DNA of 64,000 nt from Telopea speciosissima (GCF_018873765.1 NC_057925.1:60338970-60402969); one strand, 5' to 3'; positions 11,880 through 22,738 are shown, numbered from the stretch's first letter. The notes: a model not told the origin generated them from the letters alone. Numbers and translations are program-made.

Positions 11880-12220
11880 CTTTTTTTTTTTTTTGGCTAA
11901 ACGATCAGAGAAGAAATATATTAATTGTAAAAATAAGATACATGAGAGAACTACAGGAAATACCTGAACAATTTACAAAAGAGAAGGGCTACCCTGAGTC
12001 TCCACGTTCAGCATGGCCATCAGAAGAGTAAGAGGGCAGACACCTAACCAAACCTAAAGACCCTCCTTCAGCATTGCCATCAAAGGGTCACAAGAGAGGC
12101 AAAAGTTGAAATTATGTAAATCTGTCTCTAGGCCGATCAGAAGCATCCCAGTCCAAGTCTGACTGTATAAACACAGGAGGAGATCTCCATCCTAATGAAT
12201 TCTGAGATGTAGCACCTCTC
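11880..12220 (-). mobile_element. Possible non-LTR retrotransposon 3' tail
   Basis: An uninterrupted T run at 11,880-11,895 is followed by ggctaaacgatcagagaag and then a non-coding segment. Read on the minus strand this is a 3'UTR ending in a poly(A) tail, as in plant LINEs or SINEs. No reverse transcriptase frame is left, so the call is tentative. Confidence 0.35.
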
Positions 12221-14904
12221 TTTTTTCCTTAGTCTTTGATTGATTGGGTTGAACTTATGCTTTTAGTACCGGTCCATACTTACATCTTGTTCATAATACT
12301 AGTGGTGTTTAATTTACTCCATGATCTATTTGTAGTTTCCAATTGTCTAACAACCTTTTGTCTTGAATTCTGTTGGTAAAGCTAAAGCTTGGGTATTAAC
12401 ATGATCAACTCCAAAAATATCCTGGCCACTTGCAACTTCATAATTTCTATTTTGGTTGCGTTCTCTCAGTTACCCTGATGTATTTCGCAAGAGTATCTTA
12501 CTTATGTATTCACTTCTTTGATACAGTACTTAACAGTGCAGTTTCTTAGGCTTGGGAAGCATAAATAAGATGAGCAATCCTGTTAAAAGAGTTTCTAGAT
12601 GCTGAAATTGGCTGCGTAGCATGTGTTGGGGTTTATGCCCTTCAAAGTATTTAGAGATACATCTTTGAGGGTATCCAGAGTAGCGTACTTCAATAAATTA
12701 CCTTTCTTATCTATCAATTTATTGATCTATCTATTTGTCCTTATAAGGCTTCTCCAAGACTTGCTACATTGCACTGGTTGTTGATGCTGCAAAAATTTGT
12801 CTCTTTCTTCTCAGTTTTGATGCTAGATCCAAATCTAATTCTCATCTGCTATCTCACTTTGACCTTTTCTCATCCTAGAACATTGACTTAAATATAACAT
12901 CCTCTTTCTTCTCTTGACAAGAGGAGCAACTGCTGACTTCCTAACTCAGTGTGGTCTAGAATTTTGTTTCTCTATGAAGACAACCCATCATTATAAAAAA
13001 AAACAAAAAGAAGAAGAAGCTGAAATTAGCTTTCAAATTCTTCCCCAAAAATATCTGTCCAACCTAGAAAACCTTGCATCCGCACTTCATATTAAATTCT
13101 TTAGACTTTTATTTTCTGCTGTTATAGAATTTGGAAACATTTGCATAAGAGAGAAATTCACATGGAAACAAAACTGAATGTTTCATAGATTTTAGTTGAA
13201 ATCAGAAAGGAGTGTTGGTGGACCTCTTGCTTGTACATTTTGTTGGTATCTCGGTTAAGTTTCTTGTTTGTCCTTTTATCCTAATACCATCTGACTATGC
13301 CCAAAATAAAGAGTTAGATAATGCTGTTCTTTGGCTCCATTCTACAGATTTTGAGTTATTATTGGGTAAGAAAGATGTTTATGGTTATATGTTAGAGTAT
13401 TGGGTTTGAAGAAAATAGTTGAGTTTTATGAAGGCATGCCCTTTGCATGATCTCCTTGACCCACTAAAATCACCACTAGTAGATCCTACTTGCTGTTAAA
13501 TTTACGTTTCGTTCAACTCAATGTAGTAACTATACTTTACCTTTATGAAAACAGCTTCTTCATTTCTTCTTCTTCTTCTTTTTTCTGTTTGGTGGGGGGG
13601 CGCATGTTATGTTGATTATGATTAGAAAATTTTTATGGTTATCAAAATAATTCATTTAAGCAACATTTGTACTATAGTAGACCAGATGTGTAATGTGAGG
13701 CTGCTCAAAATTATGAAGGAGATGAGGAGTAGGTTGTTTACAAGTGTATGGTTCCTACCAAGAGCTTCAAGTATATTACAACTCACAAAGCATTCATGTT
13801 GTTAAGTCTACAACTACAATAAACTGTTTTGAAAATGACTGATCTGTCTGATCTCTTGGCTGAAAACATGAAATAAAGGTCTATCAATTATTTAGAATCA
13901 GTTGTACGAGGCAAGTCATATGTATGGGAGTGCCGTCAAGTTCTGTTGATGCTGACCTAGTTCTTATTATGATTAATGAAGTAAAAAAGAATAGTAGGAG
14001 CTTGCTCTAGCACACTAAACAGATGAAAAGGAGGACGAGGAGGGTAGGAGGCTGCTTAATCATATCTCTAGTTACTCCCATCTCCTTTGTTCAGTTCATA
14101 TCTCCCTAATCACAATCTAATCTGCTTTTAGTTTTGCTGCTTCTTCATATGCATATTATTCCATTTTACCATTTTTTTTTCCTGATTCATTTCTTCAATG
14201 TTGTATAGAGATTGTGGTGCTAAACTGAACTAATCATTCTTTGGGGTTTTTGTTTAAATGTTTATTTTATCATTTTTTATAGTTCAAAAAACTATAAATT
14301 TGTTAAATTTCAATTATTACTGTTTTTTCTTTGTGATTGGCTACTGCAGTATTAATGGTATCTCCTTTTGATGCTTGTGTCCAGTGGATATATTGACTTG
14401 TCTTAATACTGTTATGTACTGTAAGTGTGGTTTTTTTTTTCTTCATAAAATTGCAAAAGAAATAAAAATAAAGATTTAAAGGCATTGGGCACATTATTTG
14501 AAAAGAGTAGTCTTTCTTCTCTGATTCTGCATGGGTAGGGGACTAGAAAATGCTTTACATGCGACCAATTGTTTGAAGCTCTTCCCAACTTCTGTGAGTG
14601 ATTGCTCTGTCTGTAAACTTCATTATACATTTTGGTATTCCTCAACTTGCATTTGGCATTCAAACAGGTTATAGTAGCCTGGGGCACAGTTGGCTACAAT
14701 TCTGCTTCAAGGAAATGTTTCCCCACTGAGTGTTTTTGGGTGTTTCTGTTCTAGGGGAGTACTTCGCAATAATAGTTCATTAGATAACAGTGGCGTAAAA
14801 AGTATTTTTGAATGACAAAAGAAGCAGAAATGGGTTTGAAAGGAAGAATTCAAGGTCCTTGTAAAGTCCAACTAAGATCAGAGTAGAAACACGAAATCCT
14901 TAGA
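12221..14904. other. AT-rich intergenic DNA
   Basis: I see no conserved protein frame, RNA gene or terminal-repeat element in this 2.7 kb. ORFs up to 91 codons are low-complexity or lack any recognisable motif. There is a (ttc)n stretch near 13,560-13,580 and a G run near 13,595. Confidence 0.4.
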
Positions 14905-16090
14905 AACTGTGTTCCAATTGTAGGCAACGGCAGATCCATTGACTCGTGGCTCAATTATTGGATCCCTGATTGCCCCCCTTCAGCTGCTTCTTATCCTCTT
15001 TCAAGAGAGGCTCCTTCTCTAGTCTACGACTTCCATTGATATTGCCACCAACTCTTGGAATTTTGATATGGTCATCAATTGGTGGTCACCAGACATTGCT
15101 TTCAGAATCCTCTCAATTCCGGTCCCTAATTTTTCTCAAGAGGATAAATTCGTATGGCGGCCACTTCAAATGGACTCTTTTTGGTTGCATCTGCATATGG
15201 TATCTCAATTAATGGTTTTGTTCAAAGCTCTCGGCCAATATGGTTAAGACTTTGGCATACCCCAACGGTTCCAAAGATCCAACATCTAATTTGGAAAATC
15301 CTTCACAACAAAGTGCCTCTAGATGATCTTATTAGAAGAGGCTTCAACATTAATCCTGTTTGCATTCTATGCCAGCAGAATTTCCAATCTTCCAATCATC
15401 TATTTCTTCAATGCCCATCCACTCAACAGGTGTGGTAAGAGGCAGGGATGACCTTATTTGCAGATCAAAGCTTTGAAAAGGTAATCATCGATGTCATTAA
15501 TGGGTTGAAAAAGCACAGCAGGGAGAGCAATCTACTAACTGCCTTTTTCTGCAACATCATTTGGTATATCTGGCTTGGGTATTGGGACCTTATTTTCAAC
15601 AATCAAACTTTCAAATCAAGGGAGATCATTCTTTGAGCCATTTCCGGTGCCAGAGATCACATTCCACAAACTCAGTCTTCCAGCCTTAGAGCTCAGAGAC
15701 TCGTTAAGTGGATACCCCCACCAGCTCAATATGTTAGGTTTAATGTAAATGGAGCTAGCAAAGGCAACCCAGGAGGGGCTGGAATCAGAAGTATTTGCAG
15801 GAACTCTGGGGAATCATTCATCCGCAGTTTTGCAATTGGTATTGGTTGGAACTTTGCATTGATTGTTGAAGCCCTGGCAGTTCCCAAAGCACTCTTGATG
15901 GCCATCTCATTGAATATCAAGAAGACAATTCGGTTGCAGACTGCCTGGCATCTCTTAGTGACTCAACCCAAGATGGCCTTGCTTGGTTTCAATCCTTTCC
16001 CTCTCCCCCCCTCCCCCTCTCTCCCTCCCCCCCCAATGCACCTTTCTGGAACTTTGTTCCAAAGATAATAAAGTGACTTTATCCAAAAAC
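14905..16090 (+). pseudogene. 5'-truncated LINE (zf-RVT and RNase H remnants)
   Basis: Translated pieces in shifting frames follow the order of the C-terminal half of a plant L1-type ORF2. First comes VGNGRSIDSWLNYW, then an RT zinc-binding domain at 15,240-15,436 with WLRLWHTPTVPKIQHLIWK, CILCQQ and HLFLQCPSTQQVW. A downstream RNase H piece at about 15,720-15,970 has VRFNVNGASKGNPGGAG and a final VADCLASL-like stretch. Frameshifts and stops (for example TAA after VW) show it is dead. The RT core and 5' part are absent, as usual for 5'-truncated insertions. The end near 16,090 is approximate. Confidence 0.8.
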
Positions 16091-16951
16091 TTGAACCTTA
16101 GAATTCACTGAGGTAACAACACAAGCGCATCTACTACTCATCAGTAAGCTTGAAAGTTTTACCCATGTTGTTACATTAAAAAGATGGGGCATTCATTTTT
16201 TTTTTTTTTTTTGGTGAACTTTGTTTAGCTTATCCTAACTACCCTGCATGCAGTATCTATCCAATCCTTTTCTCAATAAGACAAGTAAAATATATGATTC
16301 TGCCTATTGGATCCTCAATTTAGAAATCATAGGTTTTTGCAACCAACTTTGGAGAGAATTTCTGAAGTACTTGAGATGGTAAGAAGCGATGACACTAAAG
16401 TGAGAGCTTGTCCACACATGGTTGTTTCTGGGCATGGCCTTTGGACCCGTTCAGTTAATGGCCTAAACAACACAACACCCCCCCCCCCCCACCCAAATGG
16501 GCGTTGAACCCGAGTGCCACCTAAATTATTATGGGATGTAATCACCATGCCGAACGCCATACTAGCATTGTTGCTCCCTTAGCCAAAACCAAGGGTTAGA
16601 CACCCTTACACAGTTTCCTTTGGAGTAAACACAGTGAGAACAGAAGTCACCAAAGATCTTCAAGAACAAGTCAAACAGCTCATCACAATTATACCTTTCA
16701 GCTCCATATAATCAAAATATGGTATGCTTCACCAAAAGATTAAGTCTAAAAGAGGAAAAACCGAGGGGGGGGAGGGGTGGTGGGGGGGGGGGGGGGGGAA
16801 TAGCAATTCCTCAAAAAAAGAGCATCAAACTAAACCCCCATTACAAGTTCAAAACAGATGCTCCAGATATTCGATTCCCAAGTGCTTCAATAACTACACA
16901 AAAAAAAGTAATTAAACCCTAACAGGAGCTGAGACGGTTTGAAGAAACAAA
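16091..16951. other. Intergenic DNA with low-complexity tracts
   Basis: It contains a T run at 16,197-16,212, a C run near 16,478-16,490 and a G-rich tract at 16,767-16,798. On the minus strand, tggctaaggg near 16,580 and ggttcaacgcc near 16,507 resemble Pol III A and B boxes, about 80 bp apart. This could be an old tRNA-derived SINE. The 3'UTR of the eS28 gene must occupy the right end. Confidence 0.4.
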
Positions 16952-17149
16952 CTAACGCAACCTCCTTGCTTCTCTTTCAGACTCGAGCAGAGTGAGAATA
17001 TCTCCCTCCCTGACAGGTCCCTTCACATTCCTCATAATGAGCCGGTACTGATCATCCACAAACTTGACCCTCACCTGGGTCACCTGACCCCTGGACCCTG
17101 TTCGACCAATCACCTTCTCCACGACTGCAAGCTTCACCTGATTATCCAT
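16952..17149 (-). CDS. RPS28: 40S ribosomal protein S28 (eS28)
   Basis: The 65-aa protein has the usual full length for eS28, a small OB-fold protein of the 40S subunit near the mRNA exit and decoding side. Recognisable conserved segments are [19 protein letters not shown] (about residues 12-30) and the C-terminus [20 protein letters not shown]. The coding region is one exon. On the minus strand the ATG is directly preceded by a splice-acceptor-like tacag, which suggests a 5'UTR intron ending right at the start codon, as in many plant ribosomal protein genes. A fitting leader exon and promoter lie at 20,299-20,545. No coding defect is visible, so I take it as functional. Confidence 0.93.
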   Translation of the reverse strand: MDNQVKLAVVEKVIGRTGSRGQVTQVRVKFVDDQYRLIMRNVKGPVREGDILTLLESEREARRLR

Positions 17150-17196
17150 CCTGTATGGTCGGCAGACAAAGAAAGTGACAAGGAACTTAAAATACA

Positions 17197-17567
17197 GTTG
17201 TTTCAGAAGTACAGCAATACCATAAAAATTACATTAAAAATCAAAAGCCCACCAACAAGTAACTCAAATGAATACAACAAACTGCATTCACTGGCATACA
17301 ACTTATAAAACTAGTGGTCTAGTAGTCTCAAAAAGAAATGATTAACAGACCCTAGCTAAGGCGAGACAGTAACTTCAACAAACACTAAACTAGTGAAATT
17401 CTAAATTATCATAATCCAAAGTTGTTTCAGAAGTACATCAATACCTTAAAAATTACATTAAAAATCAAAAGCCCATCAACAAGTAACTCAAATGAATACA
17501 ACAAACTGCATTCACTGGCATACAACTTAAAACAATAGTGGTCTAGTAGTCTCAAAAAGAAATGATC
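17197..17567. repeat. Direct duplication of about 147 bp
   Basis: 17,197-17,342 and 17,421-17,566 are near-identical direct copies spaced 224 bp apart. Both begin gttgtttcagaagtaca and both contain caaactgcattcactggcat and gtggtctagtagtctc. They lie between the eS28 coding exon and its proposed leader exon, so probably within the 5'UTR intron. Only a few substitutions separate them, which suggests a recent duplication. Confidence 0.85.
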
Positions 17568-18717
17568 ATCTTTCTCAGGTGCAAAGTGTTGGAAGAATAC
17601 AATCAAGAAAAGCAACTGAAGCACAGAAAAAATATTATCCAGAATACATGGCCTAGGCAGCACCCAACCCCTGTTGCATGGGTTTTTAGCTGGAGTTTAA
17701 AGGTTAATATACAAAACAAGTCAAGCGAAAGAACTAAGTACAAACTAAAGACCACCCTAACCCATCCTGCGCTGAAACCAGCCTCTTATGTACAACTTCC
17801 AGTTCATTACAAAACAAGACTGACCCAATCTTCTCAATCACCCAGTCTTATACTGTTCTTCACGTGCACCACATTTTCTTGATTATCATTTACTCATTGG
17901 AGACCATCCAGGTGAGATTATCCCACCTGAAATCAAAACCATCTACCACTGCTGTCGGTGTACGACATAACAATTCCCTCCCCTTATATTTTTTTCCCAT
18001 TACTACCCCTCTTTTCCCCCTTATTTCTGTCCTATCCTTTTTTTTAACTTTGCTTCCAAGACTACTCTCACTCAATAAATCAAAACCCTTATATATACTT
18101 GACTACCAAGCTGTCCCTCAAACATTCTGATTTATTAAAGGATTGCCATCATTCTTAAATATTTGGTTATTGCACACTTGGGTGGGTCCATAAATGAACC
18201 CAGACAGGGTTTTTGAACCCAGGTTCTGCATTAGTCCGGCCACCAGAAAGATGACATGCTGAGCTCTGACAAATAGATCATTCCAAAGATGATTAGTTTG
18301 TGGTCCACTTGCTGAAAACTAGGGTTAGGCTTTCGAAGATGACCATTCCTTAGATTCTTTGTTCATCATATGACAAGAACGTCAATTTCCTTGCTACTAG
18401 AACAACTTCTTGGGCGGTCGTCCGTTGTTAAGGCCACTCAGTGATTCAATTTGCAGCAGTGTTCAGTCGGATGAAAGTCACATTTTACCCCCTTCTATTC
18501 TATTCTCCCCATCTACCATCATGTCAGTCATAATTTCAGCCCAACCTTAGACCATCAAAAGATGGAGACGTCGCTGCAATTGTAGGGATGCTGTTGCTGT
18601 CGCCTCTCACAATGAGTTGCAGAAAACAAGGGAGGGGGAGAGAGATCCTTTTAAAAATAAAAATAAAAATAAAAAAAATCTAATGTCCCTTTGGTTTCCC
18701 CCTAAATTTCAGATTGT
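17568..18717. other. Probable eS28 5'UTR intron sequence
   Basis: I see no gene or terminal-repeat element here. ORFs of 60-106 codons overlap on both strands without motifs. If the leader exon at 20,299 belongs to eS28, this is intron. Confidence 0.35.
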
Positions 18718-19137
18718 TGTACTGGAATCGGCTGATTCCATCCAATCTGTACCCAAGGTTCGAGAACTCGCGAGATCTCGCCGAGTTTCTCGGATTTTTG
18801 AAATCTCGAGATGAGATTGCTTGCGAGTCTCAAAAGTGCAATATCTCAGCGAGATCTCGATTGGATCTCGGTTTCAACCCATTATTTTAACCCACCTACC
18901 GCTTAAATACCTTACCTAATTGGACAAAACTCGACATATCTCGGTGAGATCTCGGGTCCAGATCTTGGGTTGACCCAAAGTTGAGGCTTCGAGTTGAAAA
19001 AAAAAAATGCACCAACTCGGCGAGATCTCGGCTCGTCTCGGTTTTTTCCAAGAGTCGAGTTGGCACCGAGACCCGAGTTTTAGTACCTTGTCTGTACCAG
19101 AATCAGATCCAAATCACCAGAGTCCGATTCCAGTACA
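18718..19137. mobile_element. Outer TIR element carrying a nested hAT MITE
   Basis: It has perfect 14-bp terminal inverted repeats: tgtactggaatcgg at 18,718-18,731 and ccgattccagtaca at 19,124-19,137. Most of the interior is the nested element at 18,754-19,090. Without that insertion it would be about 75 bp of gattcc/ggaatc words. A similar degenerate repeat occurs near 57,110-57,210. Confidence 0.6.
18754..19090. mobile_element. Non-autonomous hAT element, GAGATCTCG family, copy 1
   Basis: It is flanked by a perfect 8-bp target duplication, tctgtacc at 18,746-18,753 and 19,091-19,098. An 8-bp duplication is the hAT signature. The ends are caaggttcgagaactcg and, inverted, caaggtactaaaactcg. 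The interior is full of the palindromic word gagatctcg and its variants. Length is 337 bp and there is no coding capacity. Relatives lie at 35,892-36,599 and about 41,308-41,500. Confidence 0.88.
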
Positions 19138-19842
19138 CCTGTTACTTAAACTTTGGCATGAGGGCTGTAGAGAACTCAGCCACTTCTGGAACAGCTACAA
19201 ACCTAAACCTCACTCTGTGGTCCATACATGTTCAATGACCATTAAAAAAATATGAAAAATGGTCAAAGTAACTGTTTATGCTTAAACAATTGCATGGGTA
19301 GGATGCGATCTTGCCAATTGTACGGTGGAGGGCACCATATTCTCAAGATCTGTCGATTGCAGTAGCTACTGCAATCATATTGCTTCTCAGGTTGGGGATT
19401 TTTAATAGGACCCTTTATCCCTATCAGTGAGTTGTGTCCACACAGAGCATGATACAGGTCTCCCCAGCCAATTTCAACGTTTTCTATTCTTTTCTCCTCA
19501 CTGATTTGTTGGTGAAAAATGTTTCTATAATTATAAATTCATGTCAACTGGTTTGGCTTAACTTAACTTCCAAAGCTGCTTTACACATAGTTATTAAGTT
19601 CGGCTATGGCAAAAGGGTAGGGATCGTGCAAGTATTAAATGGCTCTGGACTTCAATAATAATTTTAAAAGTTGGCGTAAAAAAATGGAATAATAAAGCAC
19701 CAATTTAATAAGTGTTTAATATGGTTCCTGTTTGAAAAATACGAGAGCAAAAAATACAGGCATTATATCAATATGCAGCAGATATGCACTTCATTTAACA
19801 AACACATTAGTAGCATCTAAATGCAAATATATCAAAAGGAAT
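19138..19842. other. Probable eS28 5'UTR intron sequence, no features seen
   Basis: AT-rich sequence with no recognisable gene or repeat structure. Confidence 0.35.
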
Positions 19843-19998
19843 ACTGGGTATACAAGCAATCTCAGTATACAGGCAACAATCTCATTATACAAACAATAAT
19901 CTTACTATAAAAACAATAATCTCGGTATACAAGCAATAATCTCAGTATACAAACAATATATCAGTATATAAGCAATAATCGCAGTATAAAATAATCTG
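19843..19998. repeat. 20-bp minisatellite, about 7.5 units
   Basis: Consecutive units of 20 bp share the form ctcagtatacaagcaataat. Five successive units between 19,861 and 19,960 keep the 20-bp register exactly, with one to four changes each. The outer units are slightly shortened. There are no unique spacers, so it is a tandem repeat. Confidence 0.9.
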
Positions 19999-20298
19999 AG
20001 TAAGAAAAAACAAAAATCCAATCAGTTTGTATCCCAAAGGCCAAATAATTGAAACCAAACAGAAGCCGCACAACGGGAAACTGAAAAGGACAATGTGGGG
20101 TGAGGGGGGGGGGGGGAGAATAGACATGTGGGGGCGGGAGGGGATATGTGTGGTGGTGGAACCTTAACAGTTCACACTGACTCTTACTTATTTCTTTCTT
20201 ATGACAGTTCTTCCTTCTCTTCTACTCAGGCGAGAGAGAGAGAAAGAGTCCAGATGTTCCCTTGTTTCTCGCAATAGAGAGAAAGAGAGTCTAACCTG

Positions 20299-20430
20299 AC
20301 TGAGCGAGGCTGCAAGGGCGTCCGACAAAGGAGGCGAGTGCGAGCTGCGGGGCGGGACTCGGAAGGAGAAGAAGGCGCTAGGGTTTACAGCAGAGACAAC
20401 ACGAAGGTATAAGGGGTAATGAATTCTGAA
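20299..20430 (-). other. Probable 5'UTR leader exon of RPS28
   Basis: On the minus strand this is a pyrimidine-rich, GC-rich leader with a telo-box (taaaccctag, 20,378-20,387). It ends in a good donor, cagtcag followed by gttagactc, at 20,299/20,298. Joined to the acceptor at 17,150 it would give a leader with a 3.1-kb intron. The ATG in the 81-codon minus-strand ORF here is probably not used. Assignment to eS28 rests on position, strand and promoter type; no transcript is available. Confidence 0.5.
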
Positions 20431-20545
20431 CATGGTGTATACTATATGGGGATTTATATCTAGACAGGATCAAAAGGGTCGTGTTGGTCAAGGGTGAACC
20501 GGCCTTGGGTGGAGTCTATGGTGGACCAAACCGAATCCGGCCCAA
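20378..20545 (-). promoter_or_regulatory. Ribosomal-protein-type promoter (TATA, telo-box, site II)
   Basis: Reading the minus strand: a site II element (tgggcc, 20,539-20,544), a TATA-like gatataaatc (20,451-20,460), and a telo-box (aaaccctag) about 65-75 bp downstream of the TATA box. The site II plus telo-box pair is known from plant ribosomal protein and proliferation genes. Transcription start is expected near 20,425. The Pack-type element begins only 64 bp upstream, at 20,609. Confidence 0.55.
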
Positions 20546-20867
20546 TAAAAATCTTCGATTTCGGTCCGATTTAGTTTCACTTTGTTCAAAGTCCTTTTAT
20601 TATTTTTTGAGTAAATTACTCCCCCCTCCCCTCGATTATGCTCTAATGACAAACCCCACCCCGCCCCTGGGTATTGAGTAATGACTCTCCCCTCCCCTGT
20701 ATTAACAAGATTCTATCAACCATACCCATTCCGTTAAAAATGACTGTTAAGTGATGAGATCACCCTACAAATATTCATTTAAACCCCAAAATACCCTTAT
20801 GTTTGTGATATTTCAATTATACCCCTAACCATATCAAAATCCTAAAAACCTCATTTCTCTAGTTTAA

Positions 20868-21222
20868 CTAACGATCACCATCACCACCGCCACCACCACT
20901 TCCGTAGCCATGGTCACCACCGCCACCACCATTTCCTTAGCCACGGTCACTACCATGGCTGTATCCACCACCGCCGCCCTCATGACGTCCATAACCACTG
21001 CCGCCTTCACCTCTATAGCCTCTGCCACCACCGCTGCAATAACCACCTCCACCACGGCCTGCACCCCTGGTCTGGGCTTGATTGACGGTAATAATCCTAT
21101 CATCAAGGTCCTATCCGTTCATCCCTTCAATAGTATCCCTCATCGATTGCTCATCGCGGAAAGTAACGAAGCCAAACCCTCTGGATCTCCCAGTCTCACG
21201 ATTGCTGATGATCGTTTCCGGT
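20868..21222 (-). pseudogene. Captured fragment of a glycine-rich RNA-binding protein
   Basis: On the minus strand one frame reads SNRETGRSRGFGFVTFRDEQ, then MRDTIEGMNG, and then a long Gly/Tyr/Arg-rich tail with GRGGGGY and YGRHEGGGGGY. This is the second half of the RRM with an intact RNP1 (RGFGFVTF), followed by the glycine-rich domain of plant class IVa GRPs (GRP7/GRP8-like cold- and clock-related RNA-binding proteins). The N-terminal half of the RRM with RNP2 is missing. Two in-frame stops (MNG-stop-DL and DRG-stop-GN) break it. The fragment starts near the position where I recall an intron in GRP7-type genes. Confidence 0.85.
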
Positions 21223-21350
21223 GATCAATTAAAGAATAGAGAGATTGGTAGTACAGGAAAATTCAGACCTAACTGAGATTTTAGATATTGAAGCGAGATC
21301 TTGAAGAAAGAATAGCGACAGTAGATGTGGAATGTGATTCTGGAGCAAGG

Positions 21351-21994
21351 ATGAGGCCTTTGAGCAGTTTAGGAATTGGTCTAATTTTGGTGTTCGGTTG
21401 TCTGCTCTTAGCTCTTGTTGCAGAGCTCTACTATTTGTTATGGTGGAAAAAGAGGGTCACCAACAGAGAGATTGAAGATGATTACAACAGTCCTACAAGA
21501 GAGCTATTTTATACGTTTTGCTGGAAAAAAACAAACCACCGTTGTCGAGTTCCACAACCTTGAACCCTCAGGAACTCTGCACCTCTGTGAGAATTACAAG
21601 AGCCCATGGTCATAAAACAGAGAATTAACTTATCCTTCATTTTGGGCCACATAAGGATTTGTTACTGAAACCCTTTGAAGATGATGCCATGGATTTGGAA
21701 CTCTTGATGCGGCAGAATCTCTGTGGACCTCCACGATTCCTCTTCACCATTAAAGAAGATTTGAAGGAAGATTTGGAGTCCGATGATGGGAAATCCATAA
21801 GTGAAAAAAGCCGAAAAGGGTCAAGAAGTAGGAGCTTGAGTGATATCCTCCCCAGTGTGGAGACCCCATTTTTAACTCCTATGCCTTCTCCACCATTTAC
21901 TCCACCACTGACTCCTATAGACTCGTATAACCACCATGGATTGACTGAAAGCCCTCTCTTTTGGTTCCTTTCTATGGAAAATACTTCATTTTGA
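21351..21994 (+). pseudogene. Captured plant single-TM protein, frameshifted
   Basis: The first frame starts MRPLSSLGIG with one hydrophobic segment (LILVFGCLLLALVAELYYLL), then WWKKR and ELFYTFCWKK. Coding similarity then changes frame near 21,530 and resumes at about 21,640 as LKPFEDDAMDLELL, NLCGPPRFLFTIKED, RSRSLSDIL, TPFLTPMPSPPFTPPLTP and DSYNHHG. I recognise the pattern (N-terminal TM, WWKK, then GPPRFLFTI and Pro-rich TPFLTP) from an uncharacterised plant membrane protein family. The frame changes and missing C-terminus make it a pseudogene fragment. Confidence 0.65.
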
Positions 21995-22006
21995 ATTGAT
22001 TTACAG

Positions 22007-22377
22007 GGAACACACATACAAGTGACAGCTATGTGGGGCACAAGACGACTAAGGTGGTGAAGGAGGCAACCACATACATTAAAAATTGCTTAGGCGCAGG
22101 AACAGATGATGCATTCATATTCTGTGGCTCGGGCACCACTGCAACAATCAAACGTCTTCAAGAGGTTATGGGAATCATAGTGATTTCAACCATGAGAGAA
22201 AGGATACTCAAGAGCCTAAAGAGAGAAGAGAGATGGGTGGTCTTTGTTGGGCCATATGAGCACTACTCCAACCTCCTCTCATGGCGTAACAGCTTATCAG
22301 AGGTGATTGAGATCGGTCTTGACGATGATGAATTGGTAGACATACGAGCTCTAAGTCGCCAACTTGAGTTTTATAAG
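22007..22377 (+). pseudogene. Captured fragment of a PLP-dependent transferase
   Basis: The open frame reads NTHTSDSYVGHKTTK, then DAFIFCGSGTTATIKRLQEV, then WVVFVGPYEHYSNLLSWR, and SEVIEIGLDDDELVDIRALS. This matches the N-terminal part of a plant class V aminotransferase / cysteine-desulfurase-like protein. The PLP-binding lysine and the rest of the fold are absent. The segment begins right after tttacag, a typical intron acceptor, so capture happened from genomic DNA rather than from mRNA. The frame stays open to 22,536, but the sequence after EFYKG no longer looks like the family. Confidence 0.75.
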
Positions 22378-22738
22378 GGTTCCAATCTCTGCCGAGCTTT
22401 TTTCACACCTAAATATGGAAACTGGTATAGCTTTCGGAGATGCATTAGGAAGAAGAAGAAGAAGAGTGGGGTGGCGGTGGTGCAGAGTGGTGGGGGCGGG
22501 TGGGGTTACAGGAGGAAGAAGAAAGAAGTGAGGTAGAGATGGGGGTATTATTGTCTTTTTATTTGCATTTTTAACACCGTTGGTCAAAATGGATAAGGTT
22601 GATAGAATCTTGTTAATACAGGGGAGGGGAGAGTCATTATTCAATACCCAGGGGAGGGGTTTGTCATTAGAGCATAATCTAGGGGAGGGGGGAGTAATTT
22701 ACTCTTTTTTTGGGGGGGGGGGGTAGTAAAATAAAATA

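Larger units (their letters stand above)
20609..22704. mobile_element. Pack-MULE-like element with three captured gene fragments
   Basis: Long terminal inverted repeats of about 110-130 bp bound the element: gagtaaattactcccccctc at 20,609 and its complement ending at 22,704. Further matching blocks cover the taatgacaaac, tgggtattga and aacaagattctatcaacc regions. Between them lie a glycine-rich RNA-binding protein fragment (minus), a one-TM plant protein with a frameshift (plus), and part of a PLP-dependent transferase (plus) that still has an intron acceptor. There is no transposase. Flanks are poly-T, so the target duplication cannot be read and assignment to MULEs rests on long TIRs plus gene capture. 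Confidence 0.75.

Noticed and set aside
19843..19998. CRISPR-like spaced repeats
   Set aside because: Units are contiguous 20-bp tandem repeats without unique spacers, in a plant nuclear context.
20864..21106. Ala/Val/Met-rich minus-strand ORF
   Set aside because: It is a wrong-frame reading of the glycine-rich tail of the captured RNA-binding protein; the GRP frame is offset and contains stops.
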